From NCBI GenBank assembly GCA_964565895.1, contig CAZMGT010000003.1:60012-124011 (forward strand): 64,000 nt of DNA. The letters are read 5' to 3'. Numbering within the stretch: position 1 is the first letter of the stretch; each line of letters begins with the position of its first letter. This document shows positions 42,413-51,250 of this stretch, piece after piece. The stretch comes from CAZMGT01 sp964565895 (GTDB lineage Bacteria > Armatimonadota > Zipacnadia > UBA1398 > CAZMGT01). Both the position numbers and the translations under genes were made by a program. The notes beneath the pieces were generated by a model. It saw nothing but the letters and a program-made list of their open reading frames with translations, was not told where the DNA came from and made no database searches.

Positions 42413-42960
42413 GCGGGGGCAAGCTGCGCATCGTGCCCATGGAGGAGCGCCACCTCGACGGCGCGGCGGAGGTTGAGCGCCGCTGTTTTCCCATGCCTTG
42501 GGGCAAAGAGGCCCTGCGCCAGGAGCTTCAGCGCGGCGACCTCGCTTGCTATCTTGTCGCGGAAACCGAGGATGGCCAGGTCGTGGGCTTCGCCGGCATG
42601 TGGACGGCGTTCGACCAGGCCCATGTGACGACCATCGGCGTGCTCCCCGAGTGGCGCCGCAAGCACGTTGGCGAGCGGCTGCTTGTTGCGCTTATCGAAG
42701 AGTCGCGCCGCCGCGGCGCGAAAACGATGACCCTGGAGCACCGCGTGTCTAATATCGCCGCGCGCAAGCTCTACGATAAGTACGGCTTCGTGGAAGACGG
42801 CATCCGCCCGCGCTACTACCGCGACACAAACGAGGACGCCGTCGTGCGCTCCATCCCGGACCTTAACGAAAAAAGCTTTCTCGCGCGCCTGCGACGAAAC
42901 ATGCGCCTGCTCGCGAAAGAAAGCTCCGCGGAGGAGAGCCGTGATCGTCCTGGGCATTGA
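42409..42960 (+). CDS. rimI: Ribosomal-protein-alanine N-acetyltransferase
   Basis: RimI acetylates the N-terminus of ribosomal protein S18 and possibly others. The 183-residue GNAT protein has the acetyl-CoA loop EWRRKHVGERLL and VSNIAARKLYDKYGFVEDGIR, both typical of RimI. Its C-terminal tail is about 30 residues longer than in E. coli. It is joined to tsaB by ATGA and overlaps tsaD by 20 bases; the tsaB-rimI-tsaD order is widely conserved. Confidence 0.92.
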   Translation: MSGGKLRIVPMEERHLDGAAEVERRCFPMPWGKEALRQELQRGDLACYLVAETEDGQVVGFAGMWTAFDQAHVTTIGVLPEWRRKHVGERLLVALIEESRRRGAKTMTLEHRVSNIAARKLYDKYGFVEDGIRPRYYRDTNEDAVVRSIPDLNEKSFLARLRRNMRLLAKESSAEESRDRPGH

Positions 42961-43990
42961 GACATCGTGCGACGAGACAGCCGTGGCCCTGGTGCGCGAG
43001 GGGCGCGAGGTCCTCGCCTCGGTGGTCGCCTCGCAGGTAGAGCTGCACGCGCGATTTGGCGGGGTGGTTCCCGAGGTCGCCTCGCGCCGGCATCTGGAGG
43101 CGATAAACCCCTGCGTCGACCGCCTGCTCGAGCAGGCCGGGCTGGGCCTCGCCGATATCGGCGGCATTGCCGTGACCAACCGCCCGGGGCTCGTCGGCTC
43201 GCTGCTTGTTGGGGTAAGCGCGGCAAAGGCCTATGCCTTTGCCCTGGGCCTGCCCCTCGTCGGCGTGCACCACATCGAGGGGCACATCTACGCCAACCTC
43301 CTGCGCACCGACGAGGGAGGGCCGGAGCTGCGTTTTCCGTTCGTCTGCCTCGTAGCCTCGGGCGGGCACTCAGACCTCGTTCTCGCGGAGGGCCACGGCC
43401 GGCTCACGCTGCTTGGGCGCACGCGCGACGACGCCCCGGGCGAGGCGCTGGACAAAATTGCCCGCCTGCTTGGGCTTCCCCAACCCGGGGGCAAGGAGAT
43501 CGACCGCGTAGCTCGCGAGCATCGCGGGCCCAAGGTCGACTTTCCCGTAGCCGACCTGGGCGAGAGCCTCGATTTCTCGTTCAGCGGGGTAAAGACCGCT
43601 GTCGCGCGCTATGTGGCACAGCTCACCCCGGAGGAGCTTAATGAGCAGCGCGGAGCGATTGCCGCGGGGTTTGAGGAGGCGATCGTCAAGCCGCTTGTGG
43701 CGAACACCCTGCGCGCAGCGGAGGAGTGCGGCGTGCAGCGGGTCGCCGTTGGGGGCGGAGTGGCCGCGAACACCCTGCTGCGCGAGAAGCTTTCTGCGCT
43801 GGCCGCAGAGCGCGGGCTTGAGCTGTGGATTCCTCCGCGCTGGCTGTGCACGGACAACGCGGCGATGATCGCCGCGGCGGGGCATTATCGGCTGGCGCGC
43901 GGGGAAGACGACGGGCTGGCGCTGGATACGTTTGCCACGGCACCCCTGAGCGCAGAGCGCGCGGCCGAGGAAGGGCGGGCGGCGCGCTAG
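42941..43990 (+). CDS. tsaD: tRNA N6-adenosine threonylcarbamoyltransferase TsaD
   Basis: TsaD transfers threonylcarbamoyl to A37 of ANN-decoding tRNAs. The 349-residue protein has LGIETSCDETAVAL, the metal site HHIEGHIY (His111, His115), CLVASGGHSDLVL, and DFSFSGVKTAV. The C-terminal DNAAMIA carries the last metal Asp. TsaC, which makes threonylcarbamoyl-AMP, is not in this window. The GTG start follows GGAGGAGAGCC, inside the end of rimI. Confidence 0.96.
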   Translation: MIVLGIETSCDETAVALVREGREVLASVVASQVELHARFGGVVPEVASRRHLEAINPCVDRLLEQAGLGLADIGGIAVTNRPGLVGSLLVGVSAAKAYAFALGLPLVGVHHIEGHIYANLLRTDEGGPELRFPFVCLVASGGHSDLVLAEGHGRLTLLGRTRDDAPGEALDKIARLLGLPQPGGKEIDRVAREHRGPKVDFPVADLGESLDFSFSGVKTAVARYVAQLTPEELNEQRGAIAAGFEEAIVKPLVANTLRAAEECGVQRVAVGGGVAANTLLREKLSALAAERGLELWIPPRWLCTDNAAMIAAAGHYRLARGEDDGLALDTFATAPLSAERAAEEGRAAR

Positions 43991-44031
43991 GCGAACATAT
44001 CGCGCGAGCACCGGCGGGCATGGGTTAACTG

Positions 44032-44250
44032 ATGAAAAGCCAAATTAGCTTCGGCACAGCGGTGCTTATCATCGTCGTGTTCATCGCTTTGCTCATCGCG
44101 ATGTATTACATCGGCCTGGGCGAGGCTCTTCCGCGGGCGGACCGGAGCGTCTCGCTGCCTGAGAAGTGGGCGGTAGCGGACGCCTGCCCCACAGCGCTAA
44201 CGGGCGGAGAGGGGCTAAAGGAGCGGTTCTCCCTCCGCCGGCTCGGGTAG
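44032..44250 (+). CDS. Small single-pass membrane protein
   Basis: A 72-residue protein of unknown function: one strongly hydrophobic helix (about 9-28, TAVLIIVVFIALLIAMYYIG) and a short soluble tail. It begins 42 bases after tsaD and may be the operon's last gene. Its ribosome binding site is weak. Its last 36 bases overlap the end of the convergent RseB-like gene on the other strand, which lowers confidence. Confidence 0.45.
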   Translation: MKSQISFGTAVLIIVVFIALLIAMYYIGLGEALPRADRSVSLPEKWAVADACPTALTGGEGLKERFSLRRLG

Positions 44251-45393
44251 GTGCCCCGCCCCGCGCCTTCTGTGGTGCCGGCCGGGCGGCGGGGGCGTGT
44301 GCGGCAGAGGGGGCGGATGGGCGACATATTCCTTCGCCCGCCTGAGCAGCTCCTCGCTGGGAATCTTCCCCGCTAAGACGTAGGCCACCTCATCGTCGTG
44401 CCAAATGACCACGTCGTCGCGTATCTTCTTCGGCGTGCGCCCCACGCGATGCAGGCCATAGAAGCGGTCGAAAAACGGTGCCCGGCGGTCGCGCTCTTTA
44501 AGGAACCAAAACACGGGCCGGTCGTTGCAGTCCGAGGTAAACATCCAGCGGATCACCGGCACCGGCCGGTCTACTCCCGAGTATAGCGAGATGGCGATAA
44601 GGGGTCGCGACCAACCCTTGGCGATGGGCCCGGGCATACGGAAGAAGCGCACCTTGGGCAGCCGCCCAGGGGGCAGGGGCGGAGAAGGCCGCCGCGGCTC
44701 AGGAGCCACGAGGACCTCAGGCCCCGGCGCATACTTGAAGCTTTCCGGCGAGGGCCGCACGCCAAACTGCACCTCGATGAACTCCGAGCGCGTCAGCTCC
44801 CGCCCATCTGGCCCATAGAAAACATTGCGCAGCTCGACGAATGTCTCCGTGTCGAGCACCACCTCGCGCCTAATGCACCGCTTGCCCTGGCGCTCGCGGC
44901 TGAGGCGCAGGATATATCCCTCGCGCCCCCCGACGCGCGTCTTTCCCGCGAGCTCCACGTGGTAGTACTGGGGAAGCTTGCGCGCCGCCTCCACGCGCGC
45001 GGCGACGACGGCGTCGAAGTCCAGGGGCTCGGAGCGGAAGGCAACCAAGCCCCCGGGCAGCACGCGCCAGCGCACGTGGCCGTCGCTGATTACCACATGG
45101 CCCTTGAGGTTCTCCGGGGCGAGCATCTCCCGGCGAAACGCGCCGCGCCGGCCCTGAGTCAATCGAAAGCGGTGGGTGAGCACCTCGCCATCGCGCCGGT
45201 AGATGACAAACTGCCCCTCCGCGCGCAGGGGCACGTTCTCCTTCGCCCGTGCCGCGCGCACAAGAGCCTCCGCGGCGTCCAACGCGCAGGCCCGCGGGGC
45301 AAAGAAAAACGCGCCAAACGCCACGGCGAGGGCCAAAGCCCAGCCGCCCGAGCAAGCCAGCGGCGATCTCCCTGCACGGCGCACCGCAGTCAC
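44215..45393 (-). CDS. RseB/MucB-like periplasmic regulator (LolA-fold)
   Basis: A 392-residue protein with a signal peptide (about 14-38). The N-terminal domain (about 40-200; GQFVIYRRDGEVLTHRFRLTQG, then RREMLAPENLKGHVVISDG) has the pattern of MucB/RseB and outer-membrane-lipoprotein-sorting domains. RseB binds misfolded lipoproteins and shields the anti-sigma factor from proteolysis. Its position directly after an ECF sigma and anti-sigma pair supports this role. The C-terminal part (about 215-392) ends in a Pro/His/Arg-rich tail and is less typical. The GTG start touches the anti-sigma stop. Confidence 0.7.
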   Translation of the reverse strand: MTAVRRAGRSPLACSGGWALALAVAFGAFFFAPRACALDAAEALVRAARAKENVPLRAEGQFVIYRRDGEVLTHRFRLTQGRRGAFRREMLAPENLKGHVVISDGHVRWRVLPGGLVAFRSEPLDFDAVVAARVEAARKLPQYYHVELAGKTRVGGREGYILRLSRERQGKRCIRREVVLDTETFVELRNVFYGPDGRELTRSEFIEVQFGVRPSPESFKYAPGPEVLVAPEPRRPSPPLPPGRLPKVRFFRMPGPIAKGWSRPLIAISLYSGVDRPVPVIRWMFTSDCNDRPVFWFLKERDRRAPFFDRFYGLHRVGRTPKKIRDDVVIWHDDEVAYVLAGKIPSEELLRRAKEYVAHPPPLPHTPPPPGRHHRRRGAGHLPEPAEGEPLL

Positions 45394-45984
45394 CTACTGC
45401 ACCCTAACTGTTTTTTTGGGGCTTGCAGTTGCCCGGCGCAGCCGCGGAGGCACAAGATCTTGCCACGACGCGGCATAGGCGAAATCCACCACGGCGTGAT
45501 CGGCAAGGGGCGAGTCGTCGGCGATCTCTTGCATATACCACGCCTCGTGGATTAGCTCGACGTCGGCCTCCTCGTCCGTTGCGACAAGCGCGGGCGAGGG
45601 CTGAGCAAGCTGGCCCGGGGCGAGCAAGCGCGAGGGAGCACGCAGCTCCCAGGCGATGAGCAGCAACGCGGCGAGCGCGGCGAGGCTCAGGCCGCGCACG
45701 AGCCACCCGCCCCAGGCGGTACCCAGCCAAGCAAACGGCGCGGCCGCCCCGCGCTGGCCCTGCAGCGCGGCGCGCACCCCATCGGCAAGCAGCGCGGGGG
45801 CGCGCTTGCGCTCGAGCAGGCGCACGCCCCGGCGCACGGCGAGCAGGCTCTCGTACTGCTCGCGACAGGCGGGGCAGCGCTGCATGTGCCGCTCGAACGC
45901 CCGGCGCTGCTCGAAGCTCGCCGTGCCATCGACGCAGGCGGCAAGCACTCCGCGCCACTTTCGGCAAATCCCATAACCTCGCAT
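45394..45984 (-). CDS. Zinc-finger anti-sigma factor
   Basis: A 196-residue membrane protein. The N-terminal ZAS zinc finger has His33, Cys37 and Cys40 (HMQRCPAC), and one transmembrane segment lies at about 93-112 (GLSLAALAALLLIAWEL). The C-terminal region is acidic (ATDEEADVELI) and periplasmic. Such proteins hold an ECF sigma factor inactive until cleaved under envelope stress. I start at the ATG at 45984, nine bases after GAGGTG. It lies 54 bases after the sigma gene and touches the RseB-like gene. Confidence 0.85.
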   Translation of the reverse strand: MRGYGICRKWRGVLAACVDGTASFEQRRAFERHMQRCPACREQYESLLAVRRGVRLLERKRAPALLADGVRAALQGQRGAAAPFAWLGTAWGGWLVRGLSLAALAALLLIAWELRAPSRLLAPGQLAQPSPALVATDEEADVELIHEAWYMQEIADDSPLADHAVVDFAYAASWQDLVPPRLRRATASPKKTVRVQ

Positions 45985-46038
45985 CACACCGCTCACCTCA
46001 TTCGCGCGGGAATATGCGGCAGCCGCGCGAAACGTGCG

Positions 46039-46620
46039 CTAAAACCTCCCCAGGTAGCGAGCGAGCCTGCGCCGCAGCTCGGCGCGCGCGTGAAACAGGC
46101 GCGACTTAACCGTGCCCAGGGGGCAACCCACGACGGCGGCGATCTCCTCGTAGGACAGCCCCTCTAGGTCGTAGAGCACGATAACCGTGCGCAGCTTGTG
46201 CGAAAGCTGCAAGATCGCCTCCTGCACTTTGCGCGCGAGCTCCTCGCGCTCCACCTCGTCCGCGGGGTTGCTGCGCAGGTCGGCGACCTCCACCGGCGGC
46301 GCGTCGTCGGCGTCGCTCGGGCTGTCCAAGCTCATCGTTTGGCGCCGCTTGGCCCGCTCGCGGCGCGAGTAGTCGGCCAGGCGGTTGTAGGCGATGCGAA
46401 ACAGCCACGTCTGAAACGATGCCCGGCCGCTAAACTGCCCCAAGCCGGCGTAGGCGCGGACGAAGATGTCCTGCGTAAGGTCTGCGGCATCGTCCGGGTC
46501 GCCGATGCTGCGCAGGACAAAGTTATAGATCCTGTCCTGGTGGCGCAGAACCAGCTCGCAGAACGCGTCCGCGTCACCCTGCCGACTGCGGGCGACGAGC
46601 GCGGCGTCGGATTCCTGCAT
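46039..46620 (-). CDS. RNA polymerase ECF sigma factor (RpoE-like)
   Basis: A 193-residue group-4 sigma factor. Region 2 runs about 15-90 (ELVLRHQDRIYNFVLRSIGD, then DLTQDIFVRAYAGLGQF and FQTWLFRIAYNRLAD) and region 4 about 130-185 (LPLGTVKSRLFHARAELRR preceded by LSYEEIAAVVG). It should direct transcription of envelope-stress genes. The ATG at 46620 fits the usual N-terminus; a TTG 18 codons upstream gives an atypical extension. It leads the sigma-anti-sigma-RseB module. Confidence 0.92.
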   Translation of the reverse strand: MQESDAALVARSRQGDADAFCELVLRHQDRIYNFVLRSIGDPDDAADLTQDIFVRAYAGLGQFSGRASFQTWLFRIAYNRLADYSRRERAKRRQTMSLDSPSDADDAPPVEVADLRSNPADEVEREELARKVQEAILQLSHKLRTVIVLYDLEGLSYEEIAAVVGCPLGTVKSRLFHARAELRRRLARYLGRF

Positions 46621-46753
46621 TCGGGCACCAACCCACGAGCCGGCAGAGTCGCGAGAAACGGCCGCCTGGGCCAACTTCGCGCCTCCTCACGCTGCTCCGT
46701 GAGCTTTGACGCCCAACGGGCGCAATTGTTCACCGCGCGGGGCGCGGCAGGCG

Positions 46754-49600
46754 TCAGGCTACCCTCGCGCGCCGGCGCTGCAACACTCGCCTCAAAATCT
46801 GCCCCGTGTAGCTATATGGGCACTGGGCAACCTCCTCCGGCGTGCCCGCAACGACGACACGGCCCCCCTCCTCGCCCCCCTCCGGGCCCAAGTCCACGAT
46901 GTAGTCTGCGCACTTGATCACGTCCATCTGGTGCTCGATGACGATTACCGTGTTCCCCGCGTCAACCAGGCGCTGGAGCACAGCGAGAAGCTTCTCCACG
47001 TCGGCGAAGTGCAGCCCCGTGGTCGGCTCGTCGAGCAGATACAGCGTTTTGCCCGTGGAGCGCTTGCCCAGCTCGCGGGCAAGTTTCACCCGCTGCGCCT
47101 CGCCGCCGGAGAGCGTCGTCGCCGGCTGCCCGAGCTGGATATAGCCCAGCCCCACGTCCTTCAGCGTGCGCAGCAAGCGCTCGATCCGCGGGATGTTCTT
47201 AAACAGCTCATACGCCTCGTCCACGGTCATCGCCAGGACATCGGCGATGGACTTCCCCTTAAACTTCACCTGCAGCGTCTCCTGGTTAAACCGGCTGCCC
47301 TTGCACACCTCGCAGGTAACGTAAACGTCGGGCAAAAAGAGCATCTCCACCTTCTTCAACCCATCGCCCTCGCAGGCGTCGCATCGCCCGCCGCGCACGT
47401 TAAACGAAAACCGCCCCGGCTTATAGCCACGCATGCGCGCCTCGGGAAGCTGCGCAAACGTCTCGCGAATGGGCGTAAACACGCCGATATACGTCGCAGG
47501 GTTGGAGCGCGGGGTGCGCCCGATGGGACTTTGGTCGATGTTGATTACCTTGTCGATATACTCCACGCCCTCGATCTTCTTGTGCTCGCCGGGGCGCACG
47601 CGCGCGCCATATAGCTCGCGCTGGAGGGCGAGCAGGAGAATATCGTTGACGAGCGTGCTTTTGCCGCTGCCCGAAACGCCGGTAACGCAGGTGAAGCAGC
47701 CGATGGGAAAGCGCACGTCGATGTTCTTTAGGTTGTTGTGCCGCGCGCCGCGAACGACGAGCCATTTGTCGCCCACGGGGCGCCTGCGGCCAATGGGGAT
47801 GCGCCGCCGGCCGGCGAGGTAGTCGCCGGTGATCGAGCGCGGCTCGTTGATTACCTTGCTCAGCGGCCCGGCGACGACGATGTTCCCGCCGTTCACCCCG
47901 GCCCCGGGGCCGAAGTCCACGATAAAGTCCGCGTTGCGAATCGTCTCCTCGTCGTGCTCCACGACGATAACCGTGTTCCCCAAGTCGCGCATTTTCTTAA
48001 GCGTGGCCAAAAGGCGCTTGCAGTCGCGCGCGTGCAGGCCGATCGACGGCTCGTCGAGGATGTAGAGCACGCCCATCAGGCTAGAGCCGATTTGCGTGGC
48101 CAGGCGAATGCGCTGGGCCTCCCCGCCGGACAGCGTGGGCGCGGAGCGGTCGAGCGTGAGATAGCCCAGGCCAACGTCGCGCATAAACCCCAGCCGCTCG
48201 CAGATCTCCTTGAGCAGGGGGGCAGCGATGGCCCGGTCGCGCTCGTCGAGCTTGTCCTGCAGCGCGGTAAAGAACTCAAACGCCTCGTCCACGGACATGC
48301 GCGCCACGTCGCAGATCGACTTGCCGTCGATAAGCACCGCGGCGCTTTCCGCGCGCAGCCGCCCGCCCTTGCACACGGGGCACGGGGTGCGCGCGAGATA
48401 TTGGTGGTATTCCTCAAACTCGCTGTCGTTTGCCGCGTTGCGCGCCTGGCGCTCCGCCGCGTTAAGCACGCCGTCGTAGGTGCGATAGTAGCGATAGACA
48501 TGGCCCCCGCGCGAGACGTAGCGAAACTCGAGTACCTCGTCCGACCCACGCAGGATAATCTCCTTGTGCTCCTCGGGGAGCTCGGCAAACGGCTTGTCCA
48601 AATCAATGCCAAAGTGGCGCTCCAAGGCCTCGAGAATATGCTTTGTGTTCTGGCTTTCGGGGTTTCCGAGGAGCTCCACGGCGCCCTGGCGCAGGGAAAG
48701 CTTGGGGTTGGGAACGATGCGCGAGACGTCGACCTCAAGCGTCATCCCCACGCCGTTGCACGCGCGGCACATCCCCTGGGGCGAGTTAAACGAGAACATC
48801 TGCGGCTCAAGCCGGCTAAAGCTCACCCCGCAGTCCACACACGCCGCCTCGGCGCTGAACAAAACGTCGTGGTCCTCGCCGATCTGCGCGATAACCATCC
48901 CCTTGCCCACGTTCAGCGCCGTCTCCATAGACTCCGCCAGGCGGTTGCGCACGCGCGGGCGAATGACCAGCCGGTCGATGACGATCTCAATGTTGTGCTT
49001 GCGCCGCTTGTCCAGCTTAATCTCCTCGGAGAGGTCGATAATGTGCCCGTCCACGCGCACGCGGGCGAAGCCGTCGCGGCGGGCGTCCTCGAAAATTTGG
49101 TCGTACTCGCCTTTCCGGTCGCGCACCACAGGGGCGAGAAGATATAGCCGCGTCCCCTCGGGCAGGCTCATCAGCCGCTCCACCATTTGGTCCAGCGTTT
49201 GCGAGGTAATCGGCTTGCCGCAGAGGTGGCAGTGCTGCACGCCAATGCGCGCCCAGAGCACGCGCATGTAGTCGTGGATCTCGGTTACCGTGGCCACGGT
49301 AGAGCGGGGGTTTTTGCTCGCCGCCTTTTGCTCGATGGCAATCGCCGGGGAGAGGCCCTCGATGTGCTCTACGTCGGGCTTGTCCATGCGCTCCAGAAAC
49401 TGCCGCGCATAGGCGGAGAGCGACTCCACATAGCGCCGCTGGCCCTCGGCATAGAGCGTGTCGAAGGCGAGCGAGGACTTGCCCGAGCCGCTCACCCCGG
49501 TAAACACAATGAGCTTGTCCCGGGGCAGCTCTAGGGTAATGTTCTTAAGGTTGTGCTGCTTTGCCCCGCGGATAATGATTTTCCTGTTGTTGGAGGACAT
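46754..49600 (-). CDS. uvrA: Excinuclease ABC subunit A
   Basis: UvrA is the damage-recognition ATPase of nucleotide-excision repair. The 948-residue protein has two ABC cassettes with Walker A motifs GVSGSGKSSL (Lys41) and GVSGSGKSTL. There are two LSGGEAQR signatures and zinc fingers such as CPVCKGGRL and CDACEGDG with CEVCKG. Both cassettes look intact. I start at the ATG at 49600 behind GAGGGG. It has its own promoter at 49673-49678. Confidence 0.98.
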   Translation of the reverse strand: MSSNNRKIIIRGAKQHNLKNITLELPRDKLIVFTGVSGSGKSSLAFDTLYAEGQRRYVESLSAYARQFLERMDKPDVEHIEGLSPAIAIEQKAASKNPRSTVATVTEIHDYMRVLWARIGVQHCHLCGKPITSQTLDQMVERLMSLPEGTRLYLLAPVVRDRKGEYDQIFEDARRDGFARVRVDGHIIDLSEEIKLDKRRKHNIEIVIDRLVIRPRVRNRLAESMETALNVGKGMVIAQIGEDHDVLFSAEAACVDCGVSFSRLEPQMFSFNSPQGMCRACNGVGMTLEVDVSRIVPNPKLSLRQGAVELLGNPESQNTKHILEALERHFGIDLDKPFAELPEEHKEIILRGSDEVLEFRYVSRGGHVYRYYRTYDGVLNAAERQARNAANDSEFEEYHQYLARTPCPVCKGGRLRAESAAVLIDGKSICDVARMSVDEAFEFFTALQDKLDERDRAIAAPLLKEICERLGFMRDVGLGYLTLDRSAPTLSGGEAQRIRLATQIGSSLMGVLYILDEPSIGLHARDCKRLLATLKKMRDLGNTVIVVEHDEETIRNADFIVDFGPGAGVNGGNIVVAGPLSKVINEPRSITGDYLAGRRRIPIGRRRPVGDKWLVVRGARHNNLKNIDVRFPIGCFTCVTGVSGSGKSTLVNDILLLALQRELYGARVRPGEHKKIEGVEYIDKVINIDQSPIGRTPRSNPATYIGVFTPIRETFAQLPEARMRGYKPGRFSFNVRGGRCDACEGDGLKKVEMLFLPDVYVTCEVCKGSRFNQETLQVKFKGKSIADVLAMTVDEAYELFKNIPRIERLLRTLKDVGLGYIQLGQPATTLSGGEAQRVKLARELGKRSTGKTLYLLDEPTTGLHFADVEKLLAVLQRLVDAGNTVIVIEHQMDVIKCADYIVDLGPEGGEEGGRVVVAGTPEEVAQCPYSYTGQILRRVLQRRRARVA

Positions 49601-49672
49601 GGCCCCTCTGCTCCGCGACGACCGAAGCGCTGGCGAGGTATTGGGCGTGGCCAAACTGACGTTTGAACCCTT

Positions 49673-49678
49673 ATTATA
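49673..49678 (-). promoter_or_regulatory. -10 box of the uvrA promoter
   Basis: The minus strand reads CGGTATAATAAGGG, with a perfect TATAAT. TAGAAT lies 17 bases upstream as a weak -35. The start would be near 49666, leaving a leader of about 65 bases before uvrA. No LexA-type box is evident. Confidence 0.5.
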
Positions 49679-49754
49679 CCGCTGCGCGCGCAACTATTCT
49701 AGCCAGGCCCCTGGGCTACAGTATGACACGCGGCGCGGCCGCGGGGAGAGAAAA

Positions 49755-50237
49755 TTGGCCCAAAACAAAGCCATTTCGCTTCTTAGCCTGCGCCAAGCGG
49801 CGGAGCTTGGCCGGCCCATTGCCGGCGCCTATGTCCTGCAGCTTGTCCTGCCCCGCGCGCGGAGGATAACCGTGGGCAAGCTCGGGCGGTTTTGCTTCCC
49901 CGCGGGAACCTACTTTTACGCGGGTAGCGCCCTGGGCGGCCTAGCCCAGCGCCTGCGCCGCTACCTGCGCCCTATTCGCGCCCCGCGCTGGCACATAGAC
50001 TACCTCCTGCGCGCCGCGGAGCTGCGCGGGGGGCTAGCTGTGGCATGCCAAGCGCGGATCGAGTGCGAGCTTGCCCGCGCGCTGGCCGGCCTTGCCGGCG
50101 CCCAGCGCTTCGTCCCGCGGTTTGGCGCATCGGACTGCCGCTGCCCGGGACACTTGATCTATTTTTCCCGCCCGCCAGCGGAGCAAGCCCTGCGCCGGGC
50201 GATCACTGCGGCGGCGCGACGCGGGCGACCGCGGTAA
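49755..50237 (+). CDS. GIY-YIG-like DUF123 protein
   Basis: A 160-residue protein from a TTG four bases after GGGGAGAG. It matches the DUF123 (COG1833) form of the GIY-YIG fold: AGAYVLQLVLP, then CFPAGTYFYAGSALGG, then APRWHIDYLLRAA. The C-terminal GASDCRCPGHLIYFS is also typical. In archaea DUF123 is often fused to endonuclease III; here nth lies 4 kb away. Its nuclease activity is unproven. The last 35 bases overlap the convergent lipoprotein gene. Confidence 0.82.
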   Translation: MAQNKAISLLSLRQAAELGRPIAGAYVLQLVLPRARRITVGKLGRFCFPAGTYFYAGSALGGLAQRLRRYLRPIRAPRWHIDYLLRAAELRGGLAVACQARIECELARALAGLAGAQRFVPRFGASDCRCPGHLIYFSRPPAEQALRRAITAAARRGRPR

Positions 50238-51063
50238 TGCTTCCCGTATACGTCCCGTCGAGAATCTCCCCGTTTTTCGTGCGCACGTTAACCTCTACGG
50301 AGAGCGCCGCGCCCTCCTCGCGCGTCTCGGGAAGCGTCGCGGTTAACGTGCCGGCAACGGCGGGGTCGGTAATCGTATACGGGGGAAGCTCCGCGCCGTC
50401 GAGGGCGAACGAGCTCGGGTCGCTGGCTGTGCCTCGGCCGCCAAAGGCGAAATTCGTCGAGGAGACGAAGCGGTTGGCGACGATGGTATTGCCGCTCAGC
50501 TCGCCCAACGCGACAACGTCCCAGACGACGCCCGCGTTGTCGGCCATAATGATCTCCACGTGCCCGCTGCCGCTGATCGCGTCTGCGGAGGCGAGGAGGA
50601 CGCCCGCGGCGGCGACGGGCGAGCCGTTGGCCGTTTTCGGGGCAAAGTTGCCGTCGAAGCTGCCGCCGACGCTTCCCAGAAACACCCCGCGAAACGTGGG
50701 CATTAGACCGCCCTCGCCCGGCGCCGCTGTGGGAATTGGGGTAATCGAGGGCGGCGGGGGCGGAAGATCCTCGCCCGGGGTGCCGCTCACGGGCGAGGGA
50801 TAGGGCGAGGGCCCGCGCTCGCTCCCCTGCCACTCCGGATCGCCCGGCCCGGGAAACACCACGCTGCCCCCCGCGCCGTCGGGCGCAGGGACGACGATCC
50901 CCGTGGCGTGACGGTCGAAAATTCCCGCGAGCGCCTGCCCGCCCCCAAGGCCGGGCAGCGTCACACCCATGCACCCCAAAGCGGCGAGAATCGCCGCCGC
51001 GCACCCAAGCAAAGCACACCAAACCAGCGGCCGCAACCAAAATGCACGGCCTGGCCGATGCAT
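50203..51063 (-). CDS. Secreted lipoprotein of unknown function
   Basis: A 286-residue protein from the ATG at 51063, nine bases from AAGGAG. The N-terminal hydrophobic stretch ends in AALGC (Cys31), a lipobox; an earlier LLGC (Cys21) is also possible. A Pro/Gly-rich linker (about 55-105) precedes a beta-rich domain (about 110-286; FRGVFLGSVGGSFDGNF, then SGSGHVEIIMAD). I do not recognise the domain. It is likely held in the outer membrane or displayed on the surface. It is divergent from the first PEGA/PD40 gene across 187 bases. Confidence 0.7.
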   Translation of the reverse strand: MHRPGRAFWLRPLVWCALLGCAAAILAALGCMGVTLPGLGGGQALAGIFDRHATGIVVPAPDGAGGSVVFPGPGDPEWQGSERGPSPYPSPVSGTPGEDLPPPPPSITPIPTAAPGEGGLMPTFRGVFLGSVGGSFDGNFAPKTANGSPVAAAGVLLASADAISGSGHVEIIMADNAGVVWDVVALGELSGNTIVANRFVSSTNFAFGGRGTASDPSSFALDGAELPPYTITDPAVAGTLTATLPETREEGAALSVEVNVRTKNGEILDGTYTGSITAVARVAPPQ

Positions 51064-51250
51064 ATGCGCCATCTCCTTGCCTGCGCTGTGCCCCGAAAAA
51101 CCCGACGCACGCCGGCGCAGCGGCGTCTCGGGGCATCTGCCCGTTGTTTCGGTCGCTGCGGCGCCGTCCCCTCCGTAAACGCGGCCCGCTCGGCTGCGCT
51201 TCGAACCTCGCCCCGCGGGCCTACGTTGGCAGGACAGGGAGGATCGCCCG

